DNA from: JBDRDI01 sp043820875 | GTDB taxonomy: Bacteria; Patescibacteriota; Patescibacteriia; Patescibacteriales; UBA12075 | DNA length: 48,333 bases | Direction: 5' to 3' | NCBI GenBank assembly: GCA_043820875.1 | Contig: JBDRDI010000028.1 | Coordinates: forward strand, 1-48,333 | Part shown: in pieces, positions 34,235-42,077 of the stretch | Layout of the letters: the number at the start of each line of letters is the position of its first letter | Position numbering within the stretch: position 1 is the first letter of the stretch | Made by a program: the position numbers and the translations under genes | The notes under the pieces: generated by a model | Seen by the model: the letters and a program-made list of their open reading frames with translations, nothing else | The model's database searches: none | Told to the model about the DNA's origin: nothing

Positions 34235-35518
34235 TTATAAACTTTCAATCTCTTTTAACGTTTCAGCGGCACATTTTTCCCAACTGAAATTTTTTACTCT
34301 TTTCCGACCGGCCTCAATGAGTCGTTCTCTCATTTTTTTGTTTAAGATTATTTCCTTTAAAGCATCTGCCATGGAATCTTTATCGCTCTGGTCAAAAAAC
34401 AGCGCAGCGTCCTCGGCCACCTCAACCAAGGAAGGGATATTTGAAGCAACAATAGGCGCTTCGCAAGCCATTGCCTGCAATAAAGGAATACCAAAACCTT
34501 CATAGTTTGAAGGAAATACAAAGGCGTCTGCGCCGGAAAAAAGAAACGACATATCTTCTTCTTCCACCCATCCAGGTATGATTACGTCTTCTTCTAAATC
34601 AAACTCGGCGAGAACGTAATTTACTTCGTCGTAACCAAAACTGGCGTCTCCTGCCAAAACAAGTTTATGAAAAATATTTTTATTATCCTCGCGAAGAAAG
34701 GCAAAAGATTCAATCAAACACGGAATATTTTTCTTTTTTTCAATCCGACCAACATAAAAAATATAAGGTGCCTCAATCCCGTATTTAATAAGTGTTTGGG
34801 ATATTTTATCGACATCATTTTGCTTTTTATACAAATCCTTATTGTATCCGTTATAAACAACTTTTATTTTGTCTTCTTCGGCGTGAAAAAATTCCACCAT
34901 TTCTTTTTTGGAAAAATTTGACACGGTTAAAACTTTACGCGCTTTTTTTAACGCATATTCTGTGGACCAACGCAAATAATCAATGGTGTTGGCTTTATAT
35001 TTTCCAAAAGTAAAAATTTTTACCAATAAATTTATTATAGCTCCGCTTTTTCGTCCCACAGAACCCATTTCCTCTTTTTCATATAGACTATAATCTTTTT
35101 CAAATCCAATATCATGTATGGTAACAATTGATTTTTTTGGATGTATAATCGGCAAAGTGTGCGACGGTACAAATAAAACGTCGGGCGGATGAAGAAGCAT
35201 TTCCAGCGACATCCTTCCCTGCGTCCAAAAAAAACGCCAAGGCCATTTTAAAACCTTGGCTTGAAAATTATTATGCGAACTTTTAATGGTCTGATATCCA
35301 TTCTTATCTACGACATTTTTATTATTAACATTCTTATGCTCAGATGGATCGATGTTCGTCAAATCCAACAAGCCGTCTTTCAACGGCTGGTCAACATATA
35401 AAATATATTTATTTTTTTTGTCCAGTTTTGCCAAGCTCTTAATCAAATAATATCCATACCATTCTGTCCCGGTTTTATGTTCTCTATTGGCCCGACTGGC
35501 ATCAATACCTATAAGCAT
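34235..35518 (-). CDS. GT4-type glycosyltransferase (mannosyltransferase-like)
   Basis: The 427-aa GT-B enzyme opens MLIGIDASRANREHKTGTEWYGY, a start typical of GT4 mannosyl/rhamnosyltransferases. It continues with LFVPSHTLPIIHPKKSIVTI, TVSNFSKKEMVEFF, PYIFYVGRIEKKKNIPCLIE and the donor motif YEGFGIPLLQAMACEAPIVAS (about 341-361). A Lys/Asn-rich insertion at about 55-80 looks disordered. It starts 11 nt after mreB, so it is probably cotranscribed with mreB and the DUF4012 gene. A surface-glycan role is inferred. Confidence 0.9.
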   Translation of the reverse strand: MLIGIDASRANREHKTGTEWYGYYLIKSLAKLDKKNKYILYVDQPLKDGLLDLTNIDPSEHKNVNNKNVVDKNGYQTIKSSHNNFQAKVLKWPWRFFWTQGRMSLEMLLHPPDVLFVPSHTLPIIHPKKSIVTIHDIGFEKDYSLYEKEEMGSVGRKSGAIINLLVKIFTFGKYKANTIDYLRWSTEYALKKARKVLTVSNFSKKEMVEFFHAEEDKIKVVYNGYNKDLYKKQNDVDKISQTLIKYGIEAPYIFYVGRIEKKKNIPCLIESFAFLREDNKNIFHKLVLAGDASFGYDEVNYVLAEFDLEEDVIIPGWVEEEDMSFLFSGADAFVFPSNYEGFGIPLLQAMACEAPIVASNIPSLVEVAEDAALFFDQSDKDSMADALKEIILNKKMRERLIEAGRKRVKNFSWEKCAAETLKEIESL

Positions 35519-35529
35519 AAATAATTAAC

Positions 35530-36537
35530 TTATTTTGTTGCCAATATTGATCTTTTATAACTATCCAAATTATCCAATGCGATTCCTGTTCCTTTAGCAA
35601 CACACAAGATGGAATCGTCGGCGACATAGGCCGGCACGCCAGTAGTGCGAGAAAGCAGTTGATCGATATTGCGAAGAAGTGAGCTACCTCCGGAAAGTAC
35701 CATGCCTTTGTCCATAATATCCGCTGATAATTCCGGTGGAGTTTCGTGAAGCACTTTTTTTACGGCCGCAATGATCGCTTCCAATTCATTTTGCAAAGCC
35801 TCTGTCACATCGCTACTGGTAATGGTGATACTGCGTGGCAAACCGGTCAAAATATCACGTCCGCGTATTTCCATGGATAATTTATCTTCTAAATAAAGTG
35901 CTGAGCCGATATTTATTTTTATTTCTTCGGATGTGCGTTCGCCGATGGCTAAATTATATTTTTTTCGGATATATTCTAAAATAGCGGCATCAAATTTATT
36001 TCCGCCAACACGGACAGATGTAGAGGCAACAATTCCACCAAGAGAAATAACAGCCATCTCTGCTGTTCCGCCGCCAATATCAATAATCATATGTCCTGAA
36101 GCCGAACCAATTGGAATATCCGCGCCAATGGCGGCCGCTATAGGTTCTTTTATAATATAGGCTGCCTTTGCGCCGGCAGCGATTGTCGCGTCAATAACCG
36201 CGCGCCTTTCCGTGGAAGATATTCCCGCCGGCACGGCAACCATAACCTCTGGTCTAAAAAGACGCATGCCTCCAAGCGCCTTATTAATAAAATATCGGAG
36301 CATGGCCTCTGTGGTTCTGTAATCCGCGATCACTCCGTCTTTCAAAGGTTTAAGCGCAATAATGGTGTCAGGCGTACGGCCAAGCATATCTTTAGCTTCA
36401 TTGCCAACTGCTAAAACTTTTTTGTCAGTCAACGAAACCGCCACGACAGAAGGCTCATTAATCACAATTCCCCTCTTCGGCAAATGAACCAATGTATAGG
36501 CTGTTCCCAAATCAATTCCAATTCTTTTTATAAACAT
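35530..36537 (-). CDS. mreB: Rod-shape determining protein MreB
   Basis: MreB is the bacterial actin that guides lateral wall synthesis. The 335-aa protein starting at 36537 has the phosphate-1 loop RIGIDLGTAYTLVHLPKRGIV (split around GTAYT), VINEPSVVA, EPIAAAIGADIP, the phosphate-2 loop IIDIGGGTAEMAVIS and the adenosine motif MVLSGGSSLLRNID. The frame stays open to 36612, but those extra 25 residues are coded by a palindrome and do not resemble MreB. The ATG at 36537, giving MFIKRIGIDLG, fits the family. MreC, MreD and RodZ are not adjacent. No Shine-Dalgarno sequence is present. A 72-bp palindrome ends 12 nt upstream of the start codon. Confidence 0.95.
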   Translation of the reverse strand: MFIKRIGIDLGTAYTLVHLPKRGIVINEPSVVAVSLTDKKVLAVGNEAKDMLGRTPDTIIALKPLKDGVIADYRTTEAMLRYFINKALGGMRLFRPEVMVAVPAGISSTERRAVIDATIAAGAKAAYIIKEPIAAAIGADIPIGSASGHMIIDIGGGTAEMAVISLGGIVASTSVRVGGNKFDAAILEYIRKKYNLAIGERTSEEIKINIGSALYLEDKLSMEIRGRDILTGLPRSITITSSDVTEALQNELEAIIAAVKKVLHETPPELSADIMDKGMVLSGGSSLLRNIDQLLSRTTGVPAYVADDSILCVAKGTGIALDNLDSYKRSILATK

Positions 36538-36549
36538 ATGATAAAATAT

Positions 36550-36621
36550 TAAAATTATTTGTATTTTTTTGTTAGGCTGGGTTTTAAAACTCAGCCTAAC
36601 AAAAAAATACAAATAATTTTA
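36550..36621. promoter_or_regulatory. 72-bp near-perfect palindrome in the mreB leader
   Basis: Two 30-nt arms (36550-36579 and 36592-36621) are perfectly complementary. After one G/T position (36580/36591) the central GTTTTAAAAC pairs as well. The palindrome includes the stop codon of the DUF4012 gene and ends 12 nt before the mreB ATG. The T7 run lies inside the stem and not after it, so it is not a normal intrinsic terminator. As RNA it would be a rod of about 35 bp, a candidate processing site or translational control element. Confidence 0.85.
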
Positions 36622-38640
36622 TTTTCCTGCTTTCAATTCAAATTCCGCGTCGGCTTTTAGGTTTGTGCTCCAGACAACCCTTTTACTGCCGATTTTTTCC
36701 GCGTAAAATCCGGTCGGTTGATATGATTCTACATTATTTATTAATTTTAAGTCAACATTCAACGAACCTATGTCATTACCCGGTTGTTTTTGAACAAACA
36801 AATTATAATTTCCCTGCTTTGCATTATTTTCCACATTAGCAGGAAGCTGATAAAGAAAATGCAAATTACCAATCTTGCCAGGTTCAATTGAGAGAAATAC
36901 TGCAAAAACCGTTTTACCATTTTCGTCATATTGTTCAACTTCATCATCGGACATTCCGCCGGCTGAAATTAATTTTGAACCCAAAGGAACATAAACTCGC
37001 GTGTATGTTCTGTATCGCGTGGTTTTCCAATCAAACTTTCCAAAATGCGCGTAATTGACGGACAAATCCGCGAATAATCCGCTCGCGCCCTGTCTTACTT
37101 TATAATCAATACTTCTCTTAATAACCGCGTCTGTTTTCAGAGCGGCCATGTTGGCGTCCACCACCATAAGATAATCGCCGTCTGTTTCTTTTATTTCACC
37201 GGCGAATCCTTTTTCTTCGGCCAATTTTTGATATTCCGGATCATGAAAATAAATCAAAATATTTTTTCTTGCCAAATTACTGTCTATTATATCAAATATT
37301 TCAAAAAAATCTTCCACTTTTCTGTTTAGTATTTTTACTTTCAACTCATTCACTATCTCGCCGACCACTTCTTTTCTTTGCCAGGAAGAAACTCCCAATT
37401 GAACATAACCTCTTTCAACTTTGTATTGCAATAAATCAACAAAATTATCTTTATCATAAACTTGGCCGTCAATTGTAATCGGCCCGATATATGCCAAAAG
37501 TTCAGTCACCAACTGCGGAGTAATGGCAATCACTCCATCAAATTGGTCGGAAAAATTATTGATTTTGTTTTTCTCAGGCAATAAATCATCTTCTCCGTGA
37601 TAAAACCATTCGATTTTTTGTGCAGACTCGGGCCAGTCCGGAGACCAATTCGCGTCGCGCATATACCATTTTTTAATTCCCAAATATTTTTCCAAAGGCG
37701 CGGGAGGCGCGACAGAAAACACGTCTTTCACCGGCATATCCAAATGATAGACATCATGCGTTTCAAATCTGACAGTGTCGCCGTTAAATGTTTCCAATAT
37801 ACCATAAGTCCCGATAAATCCGCCAGTGGGCCGAAGCTCGTCGCTATTTTGAAGTATAACCAAAAAAGAAGATTTATCAGGATAGCCGAAGAGCGGTGAA
37901 GAAAGCTGACAAAGTGGTATGGCCTTGGACAAAAAATCTCTGGCTTTATAAACATACTGTTTCAATTCCTCCACTTTACTCTTGATGGGAAAAAGCAGTC
38001 CGCGGGAAGATACTTTTTCAATATTTTCGGCTGCCAAATCCATGTCTTCTTTAATGCTGTTTAATTCCGGACCGCTATCGTGCAAAGTCGCCAGTATATT
38101 TCTTTTTTCTTCCACTGTTAATTCGTTGTACCCCTTGTCTTTCAATTGCAGTGCTCCCTCCATTTTCGCACCAATCTCACTGCCACTTACAGCCGCTCGG
38201 CTCACCATTTCCGCTGTAAAAACAAGATGCGCCGCATCGTCAATCTGTTCGGACAAAAAACCGATTTTATTGATCAAGAAATTATTCTGCAAACTTTCCA
38301 GACCTTTGGCGGAAAAAGAAAAATTTTCTTCCGCTGATTTGGCATATTCGGCGGCATGAGCGAATTGCTTTTCCTGAACAAAGAAAACGGCCTGGTCGAT
38401 ATTTTTCTTCCCCGCAACCGCGTTGTCATAAATATTTTTTATTTGAGAAGAATAAATCAGCGCGACCAATAAAAAAACCGCGAACAACGCCACGATAATC
38501 GCGCAAAATAATTTTAAAAAATAATAAACAAAATACAAGTTTCTTTTCGCTTTTATAAACGGGATATTGTTTATTATATCTTTAATTTTCCGGCTCTGAC
38601 TTTTACGCCGAGCAATAAATTTTGGGATTAAAAAATTCAT
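36619..38640 (-). CDS. DUF4012-family membrane-anchored extracytoplasmic protein
   Basis: The 673-aa protein has a basic cytoplasmic N-terminus and one TM at about 42-66. A helical region (about 70-230) precedes the DUF4012 core: VILQNSDELRPTGGFIGTYG, MRDANWSPDWPESA and FDGVIAITPQLVTELLAYIGPI. The N-S-x-E-L-R-P-T-G-G-F stretch is the family hallmark. A C-terminal beta-rich part (about 510-673) follows. The family is common in Patescibacteria and Gram-positive bacteria, and its biochemical role is not established. Position before mreB and a glycosyltransferase suggests envelope work. A good promoter lies 71 nt upstream. Confidence 0.85.
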   Translation of the reverse strand: MNFLIPKFIARRKSQSRKIKDIINNIPFIKAKRNLYFVYYFLKLFCAIIVALFAVFLLVALIYSSQIKNIYDNAVAGKKNIDQAVFFVQEKQFAHAAEYAKSAEENFSFSAKGLESLQNNFLINKIGFLSEQIDDAAHLVFTAEMVSRAAVSGSEIGAKMEGALQLKDKGYNELTVEEKRNILATLHDSGPELNSIKEDMDLAAENIEKVSSRGLLFPIKSKVEELKQYVYKARDFLSKAIPLCQLSSPLFGYPDKSSFLVILQNSDELRPTGGFIGTYGILETFNGDTVRFETHDVYHLDMPVKDVFSVAPPAPLEKYLGIKKWYMRDANWSPDWPESAQKIEWFYHGEDDLLPEKNKINNFSDQFDGVIAITPQLVTELLAYIGPITIDGQVYDKDNFVDLLQYKVERGYVQLGVSSWQRKEVVGEIVNELKVKILNRKVEDFFEIFDIIDSNLARKNILIYFHDPEYQKLAEEKGFAGEIKETDGDYLMVVDANMAALKTDAVIKRSIDYKVRQGASGLFADLSVNYAHFGKFDWKTTRYRTYTRVYVPLGSKLISAGGMSDDEVEQYDENGKTVFAVFLSIEPGKIGNLHFLYQLPANVENNAKQGNYNLFVQKQPGNDIGSLNVDLKLINNVESYQPTGFYAEKIGSKRVVWSTNLKADAEFELKAGK

Positions 38641-38711
38641 ATTAAAATTCGCGAATTATTAGATATTTTCGCAAAATAAAAATAAACTTGATTTTAACAA
38701 ATAATGAATTT

Positions 38712-38740
38712 ATTATACTAAAATTGATTAGATTAAGCAA
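38712..38740 (-). promoter_or_regulatory. Promoter of the DUF4012-mreB-GT unit
   Basis: TTGCTT (38735-38740), a 17-nt spacer and TATAAT (38712-38717) lie on the minus strand. The leader would be about 65 nt. Confidence 0.6.
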
Positions 38741-38800
38741 GCTCAATTTTATATAGACCCCGCTGACAAAAAATGGGAGATGGGCGAGGGGTGAGGGCAA

Positions 38801-40090
38801 TTACTCCTTCCTCATTGCCTCAATCGGATTCAAACGGGCGGCTTGGCGGGCCGGATAAAGGCCAAAAACCAAACCAAAGAAGCAGGAGAAACCTATTGAG
38901 ACGACAAAAGAAATAAGTGGGATGCTGAAGCTCCAATCCAGTCCGGCGTATGAAGCCGAAACGGCGATTATGTAAGAAATTAAAATTCCAAGACTGACAC
39001 CAACCACGCCACCGATTAAGGTAATGAAGATTGATTCAACCAAAAATTGCCGCATGATGTCATTATAAGTTGCGCCAACAGCTTTGCGCAAACCAATTTC
39101 CGGGGAGCGCTCTCTGACAGCAACATACATAATATTCATAATACCGACTCCGCCAACAAGAAGCGAAACAGCCACGATGGCCAAAAGCAACAAGGTAATG
39201 GCGTTTGTTATTATACCCATCATATCCATCATCTCATCCATGGTGGTGACGCGAAAATCATCTTTGCCCAAATCCGGACGGCCAAGATCATCCACTCCAA
39301 GCGGAACAATGTCGTGATTTTCACGCAATATTGTGCGAATTTCTTCCGCGGTTTCTTCCGCGGTTTCCATGTCTTTAACTTTATGAACCATATAGGTGAC
39401 ATGGTCTATGCCCATCACTTCTTTCTGCAAAGTTCGAATGGGAACATAAACATAGTCGTCAAAACTCATAGTCATGACCGCTCCCCTTTCTTTCATAATT
39501 CCAATAACCTTAAATTTTGTTTTGCGCAGTTTTATTGTTTTGCCGATCGCTTCGTTATCTCCAAAAAGTTTTTCTTTCATTTTTGATCCCAGAACAACAA
39601 CCTTGGAAAGTGAACGATCTTCCGCGTCAGTAAAAAAACGTCCAAATTCAACTTCGCTCTTATCAATATCTACATAACCGGCATTTGTCCCAAAAATAAT
39701 CGCTATTCTGGTTTCATTGCCATAACTTACTTTTTCTTGCGACATGACACCCGCATAACTATCAATAATATTTGATAATTTATTAATATCTTTCATGTCT
39801 TCTGTTTTTAATGAGGTAACTTGCACCCCCATGGCTATCGCGGAAGCATTTTGTGTTTCTGACGCGCCGGTAGACTTTTTGCCGGTCGGAATTTTGATTT
39901 CTGTTTCAATAATATCCGTGCCGAACGTTTCAATCTCATTTAAAATCAAACTTTCAATGCCTGCGCCGGCGGAATAAACGATAATTACACTACTAATTCC
40001 AATTACCATACCCAGAATAGTCAAAACAGTCCTGAGTTTATTCACAGACATGGAAATTATCACAGATTTAATTATGGAAATAATATTCAT
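38801..40090 (-). CDS. MacB-type ABC transporter permease (second)
   Basis: The 429-aa protein has the MacB/FtsX-superfamily plan: one N-terminal TM (about 17-40, ending in VIIVYSAGAGIESLI), a large extracytoplasmic MacB_PCD domain (about 45-270) and three C-terminal TMs with GGVGIMNIMYVAVRERSPEIGLRKAVGAT and FGLYPARQAARLNPIEAMRKE. It has no fused ATPase. It lies 5 nt after a paralogous permease (40096-41340), so the two may form a heterodimer with the ATPase at 41349. The substrate is unknown. The DNA after the stop has no clear terminator. Confidence 0.9.
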   Translation of the reverse strand: MNIISIIKSVIISMSVNKLRTVLTILGMVIGISSVIIVYSAGAGIESLILNEIETFGTDIIETEIKIPTGKKSTGASETQNASAIAMGVQVTSLKTEDMKDINKLSNIIDSYAGVMSQEKVSYGNETRIAIIFGTNAGYVDIDKSEVEFGRFFTDAEDRSLSKVVVLGSKMKEKLFGDNEAIGKTIKLRKTKFKVIGIMKERGAVMTMSFDDYVYVPIRTLQKEVMGIDHVTYMVHKVKDMETAEETAEEIRTILRENHDIVPLGVDDLGRPDLGKDDFRVTTMDEMMDMMGIITNAITLLLLAIVAVSLLVGGVGIMNIMYVAVRERSPEIGLRKAVGATYNDIMRQFLVESIFITLIGGVVGVSLGILISYIIAVSASYAGLDWSFSIPLISFVVSIGFSCFFGLVFGLYPARQAARLNPIEAMRKE

Positions 40091-40095
40091 ATTAT

Positions 40096-41340
40096 TTATT
40101 CATATCGGAGTGCCTCCACTGGCTCAAGTTGACTCGCCTTTTTGGCCGGATAGAGTCCAAATACCAATCCGACAGCGGTTGAAACCGCCACGGCCAAAAT
40201 TATGGAAGTAAGTGAAACAATAAGGTCCCAATCATATCCGAGAAAATTGGCTATGACCTTTATTAAAAAAGAAATAATAACGCCGAGAATTATTCCAAAA
40301 ACTCCTCCGATTGATGTCATGGACGCGGCCTCAATTAAAAACTGGCTTAAAATATTGGAGTTATTGGCGCCAACGGCTTTGCGCAGGCCAATCTCCCTGG
40401 TTCGTTCAGTCACATTCACGAGCATTATATTCATTATTCCGATGCCTCCAACCAAAAGCGACAACGCCGCCATGGCAGCCAAAAAATATTTCAGACCATC
40501 GGTAATGGTTGTAATCATGTCCAAAGCCTCAGCCGCGCTACGAACCGTAAAGTCGTCATCAGCTCCGCTTTGACTTGTGATATCGTGTCTTTCACGCAAG
40601 GTTGTTTTTATATCTGCAATAGCCTTATCGGCATTTTCTTCATTATTAATTTTTACTCTGGCCATTCCCACGTGATCCACGCCCGCAATAAGCTTTTGCA
40701 TGGTTTTAATCGGAATAAAAACTTGATCATCATAATTTTGAAAAGCAACCGTCCCTCTTTCTTTCATAATACCAATTACTTCAAAAGTATGCTTTTTTAT
40801 TTTTATTCTTTGACCAATGGCGTCCGAATCGCCGAATAATTCTTCTTTTACCGTATAACCCAAGACAGCGACTTTGGACATATTTTTTTCCTCTTCTGAT
40901 GTTAAAAATCTTCCTTCCGCAACTTCACCACCTTCCACGTTTTGATAGCTGGCCATACATCCGCTTATATTTGTGTCGTACGAATTTGCTCTCCAACTGA
41001 CATTTTCCACTCCTTTCGTGTATCCCACGGCATCCACCACGTCGGGTACATTCTTTTTTTCGCGCAACGCTAAAATATCTTCATATTTCAATGTGGTTAT
41101 TGTTATTCCCATTATTGAAGTCGGCGGTCCTTCCTCATCTGAATTACCTGGCAAAATACCAATCAAATCCGTGCCCAACGTTTTTACTTGCGACAAAATC
41201 AAGCTCTGCGCTCCGGCTCCGACCGCCATAATAACAATAACCGCGCTTACACCGATAATAATACCAAGCATAGTCAAAAAACTTCTCGTCTTGTTGGAGA
41301 GAAGCGCTTTCACGGAATTTTTTACGCATTGAACAAGCAT
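40096..41340 (-). CDS. MacB-type ABC transporter permease (first)
   Basis: The 414-aa paralogue of the next gene has a TM at about 18-40 with GIIIGVSAVIVIMAVGAGAQSLI, a MacB_PCD domain and three C-terminal TMs with GGIGIMNIMLVNVTERTREIGLRKAVGAN and FGLYPAKKASQLEPVEALRYE. In MacB-type systems such permeases are mechanotransmitters that push substrates through a partner adaptor, not classical channel transporters. The start lies 8 nt after the ATPase gene stop. The two permeases diverge mainly in the extracytoplasmic domain. Confidence 0.9.
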   Translation of the reverse strand: MLVQCVKNSVKALLSNKTRSFLTMLGIIIGVSAVIVIMAVGAGAQSLILSQVKTLGTDLIGILPGNSDEEGPPTSIMGITITTLKYEDILALREKKNVPDVVDAVGYTKGVENVSWRANSYDTNISGCMASYQNVEGGEVAEGRFLTSEEEKNMSKVAVLGYTVKEELFGDSDAIGQRIKIKKHTFEVIGIMKERGTVAFQNYDDQVFIPIKTMQKLIAGVDHVGMARVKINNEENADKAIADIKTTLRERHDITSQSGADDDFTVRSAAEALDMITTITDGLKYFLAAMAALSLLVGGIGIMNIMLVNVTERTREIGLRKAVGANNSNILSQFLIEAASMTSIGGVFGIILGVIISFLIKVIANFLGYDWDLIVSLTSIILAVAVSTAVGLVFGLYPAKKASQLEPVEALRYE

Positions 41341-41348
41341 ATTTAAAA

Positions 41349-42062
41349 TTATTTTATTTTTTCTCCATCGTGCGCGATTCTGCGATCTTTCAAGAGAAAA
41401 TCTTCTTTAATATGACCGTCTTTTAATTTGATAATTCTTTTGGCATGTTCGGCTGTGTATGTCTCGTGAGTGACGAGGATAATGGTGTTACCAGCACCAT
41501 TTAGTTTCTGTAAAATTTCCATAATCTGCACCCCTGATTTTGAATCCAAATTGCCGGTTGGCTCATCAGCAAAAATAACCGAGGGGCTGTTGACCAACGC
41601 TCGCGCGATTGCCACGCGCTGTTTTTCTCCACCGGATATTTGATTGGTGCGATAATCCAAACGATGCCCAAGCCCGACGCTTTCCAAAACCTTTTTGGCT
41701 GTTGTCTCTATGTTAACCTTTTTCCGCGCATATGTGAGCGGCAATTTAACATTGTCCAAAACGGTCGTACGTGGCAAAAGATTAAAAGCTTGAAAAACAA
41801 ATCCAATTTTTACATTTCTCAATTCCGCCAACTCATCATCTTCCAACGTGGTCGCGTCGCGCCCGTCAAGAAAATAATGTCCGCTCGTTGCCCGGTCCAA
41901 AAGACCCAAAATGTGCATAAGAGTTGATTTCCCCGAACCGGATGGCCCCATAATGGCCACAAATTCACCTTTTTCAATACTAAAAGAAAGGCCGTGCAAA
42001 ACCTTTGTCACGACCTCGTCTGTCTCAAAATTCTTTTTTAAATTTTTAACCTCAATAAGCAT
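41349..42062 (-). CDS. ABC transporter ATP-binding protein, MacB/LolD type
   Basis: The 237-aa ATPase shows Walker A GPSGSGKSTL (about 39-48), Q-loop FVFQAFNLLPR, signature ISGGEKQRVAIARAL (about 142-156), Walker B VIFADEPTGNLDS and an H-loop VTHE. Length and motifs match the LolD/MacB branch, which pairs with FtsX-superfamily permeases like the two genes downstream. The start lies 15 nt after the adaptor gene. The C-terminal tail HIKEDFLLKDRRIAHDGEKIK is slightly longer than usual. Confidence 0.93.
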   Translation of the reverse strand: MLIEVKNLKKNFETDEVVTKVLHGLSFSIEKGEFVAIMGPSGSGKSTLMHILGLLDRATSGHYFLDGRDATTLEDDELAELRNVKIGFVFQAFNLLPRTTVLDNVKLPLTYARKKVNIETTAKKVLESVGLGHRLDYRTNQISGGEKQRVAIARALVNSPSVIFADEPTGNLDSKSGVQIMEILQKLNGAGNTIILVTHETYTAEHAKRIIKLKDGHIKEDFLLKDRRIAHDGEKIK

Positions 42063-42077
42063 AACACTTCTACAAAA

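Noticed and set aside
36550..36621. Intrinsic terminator at the mreB palindrome
   Set aside because: The T7 run lies inside the 5' arm and A7 follows the G/C core on both strands, so there is no U tract after the stem.
39047..39586. Plus-strand 179-aa open frame inside the MacB permease gene
   Set aside because: It lies antisense to a well-supported permease, and its His/Asn-rich composition is that of a shadow frame.
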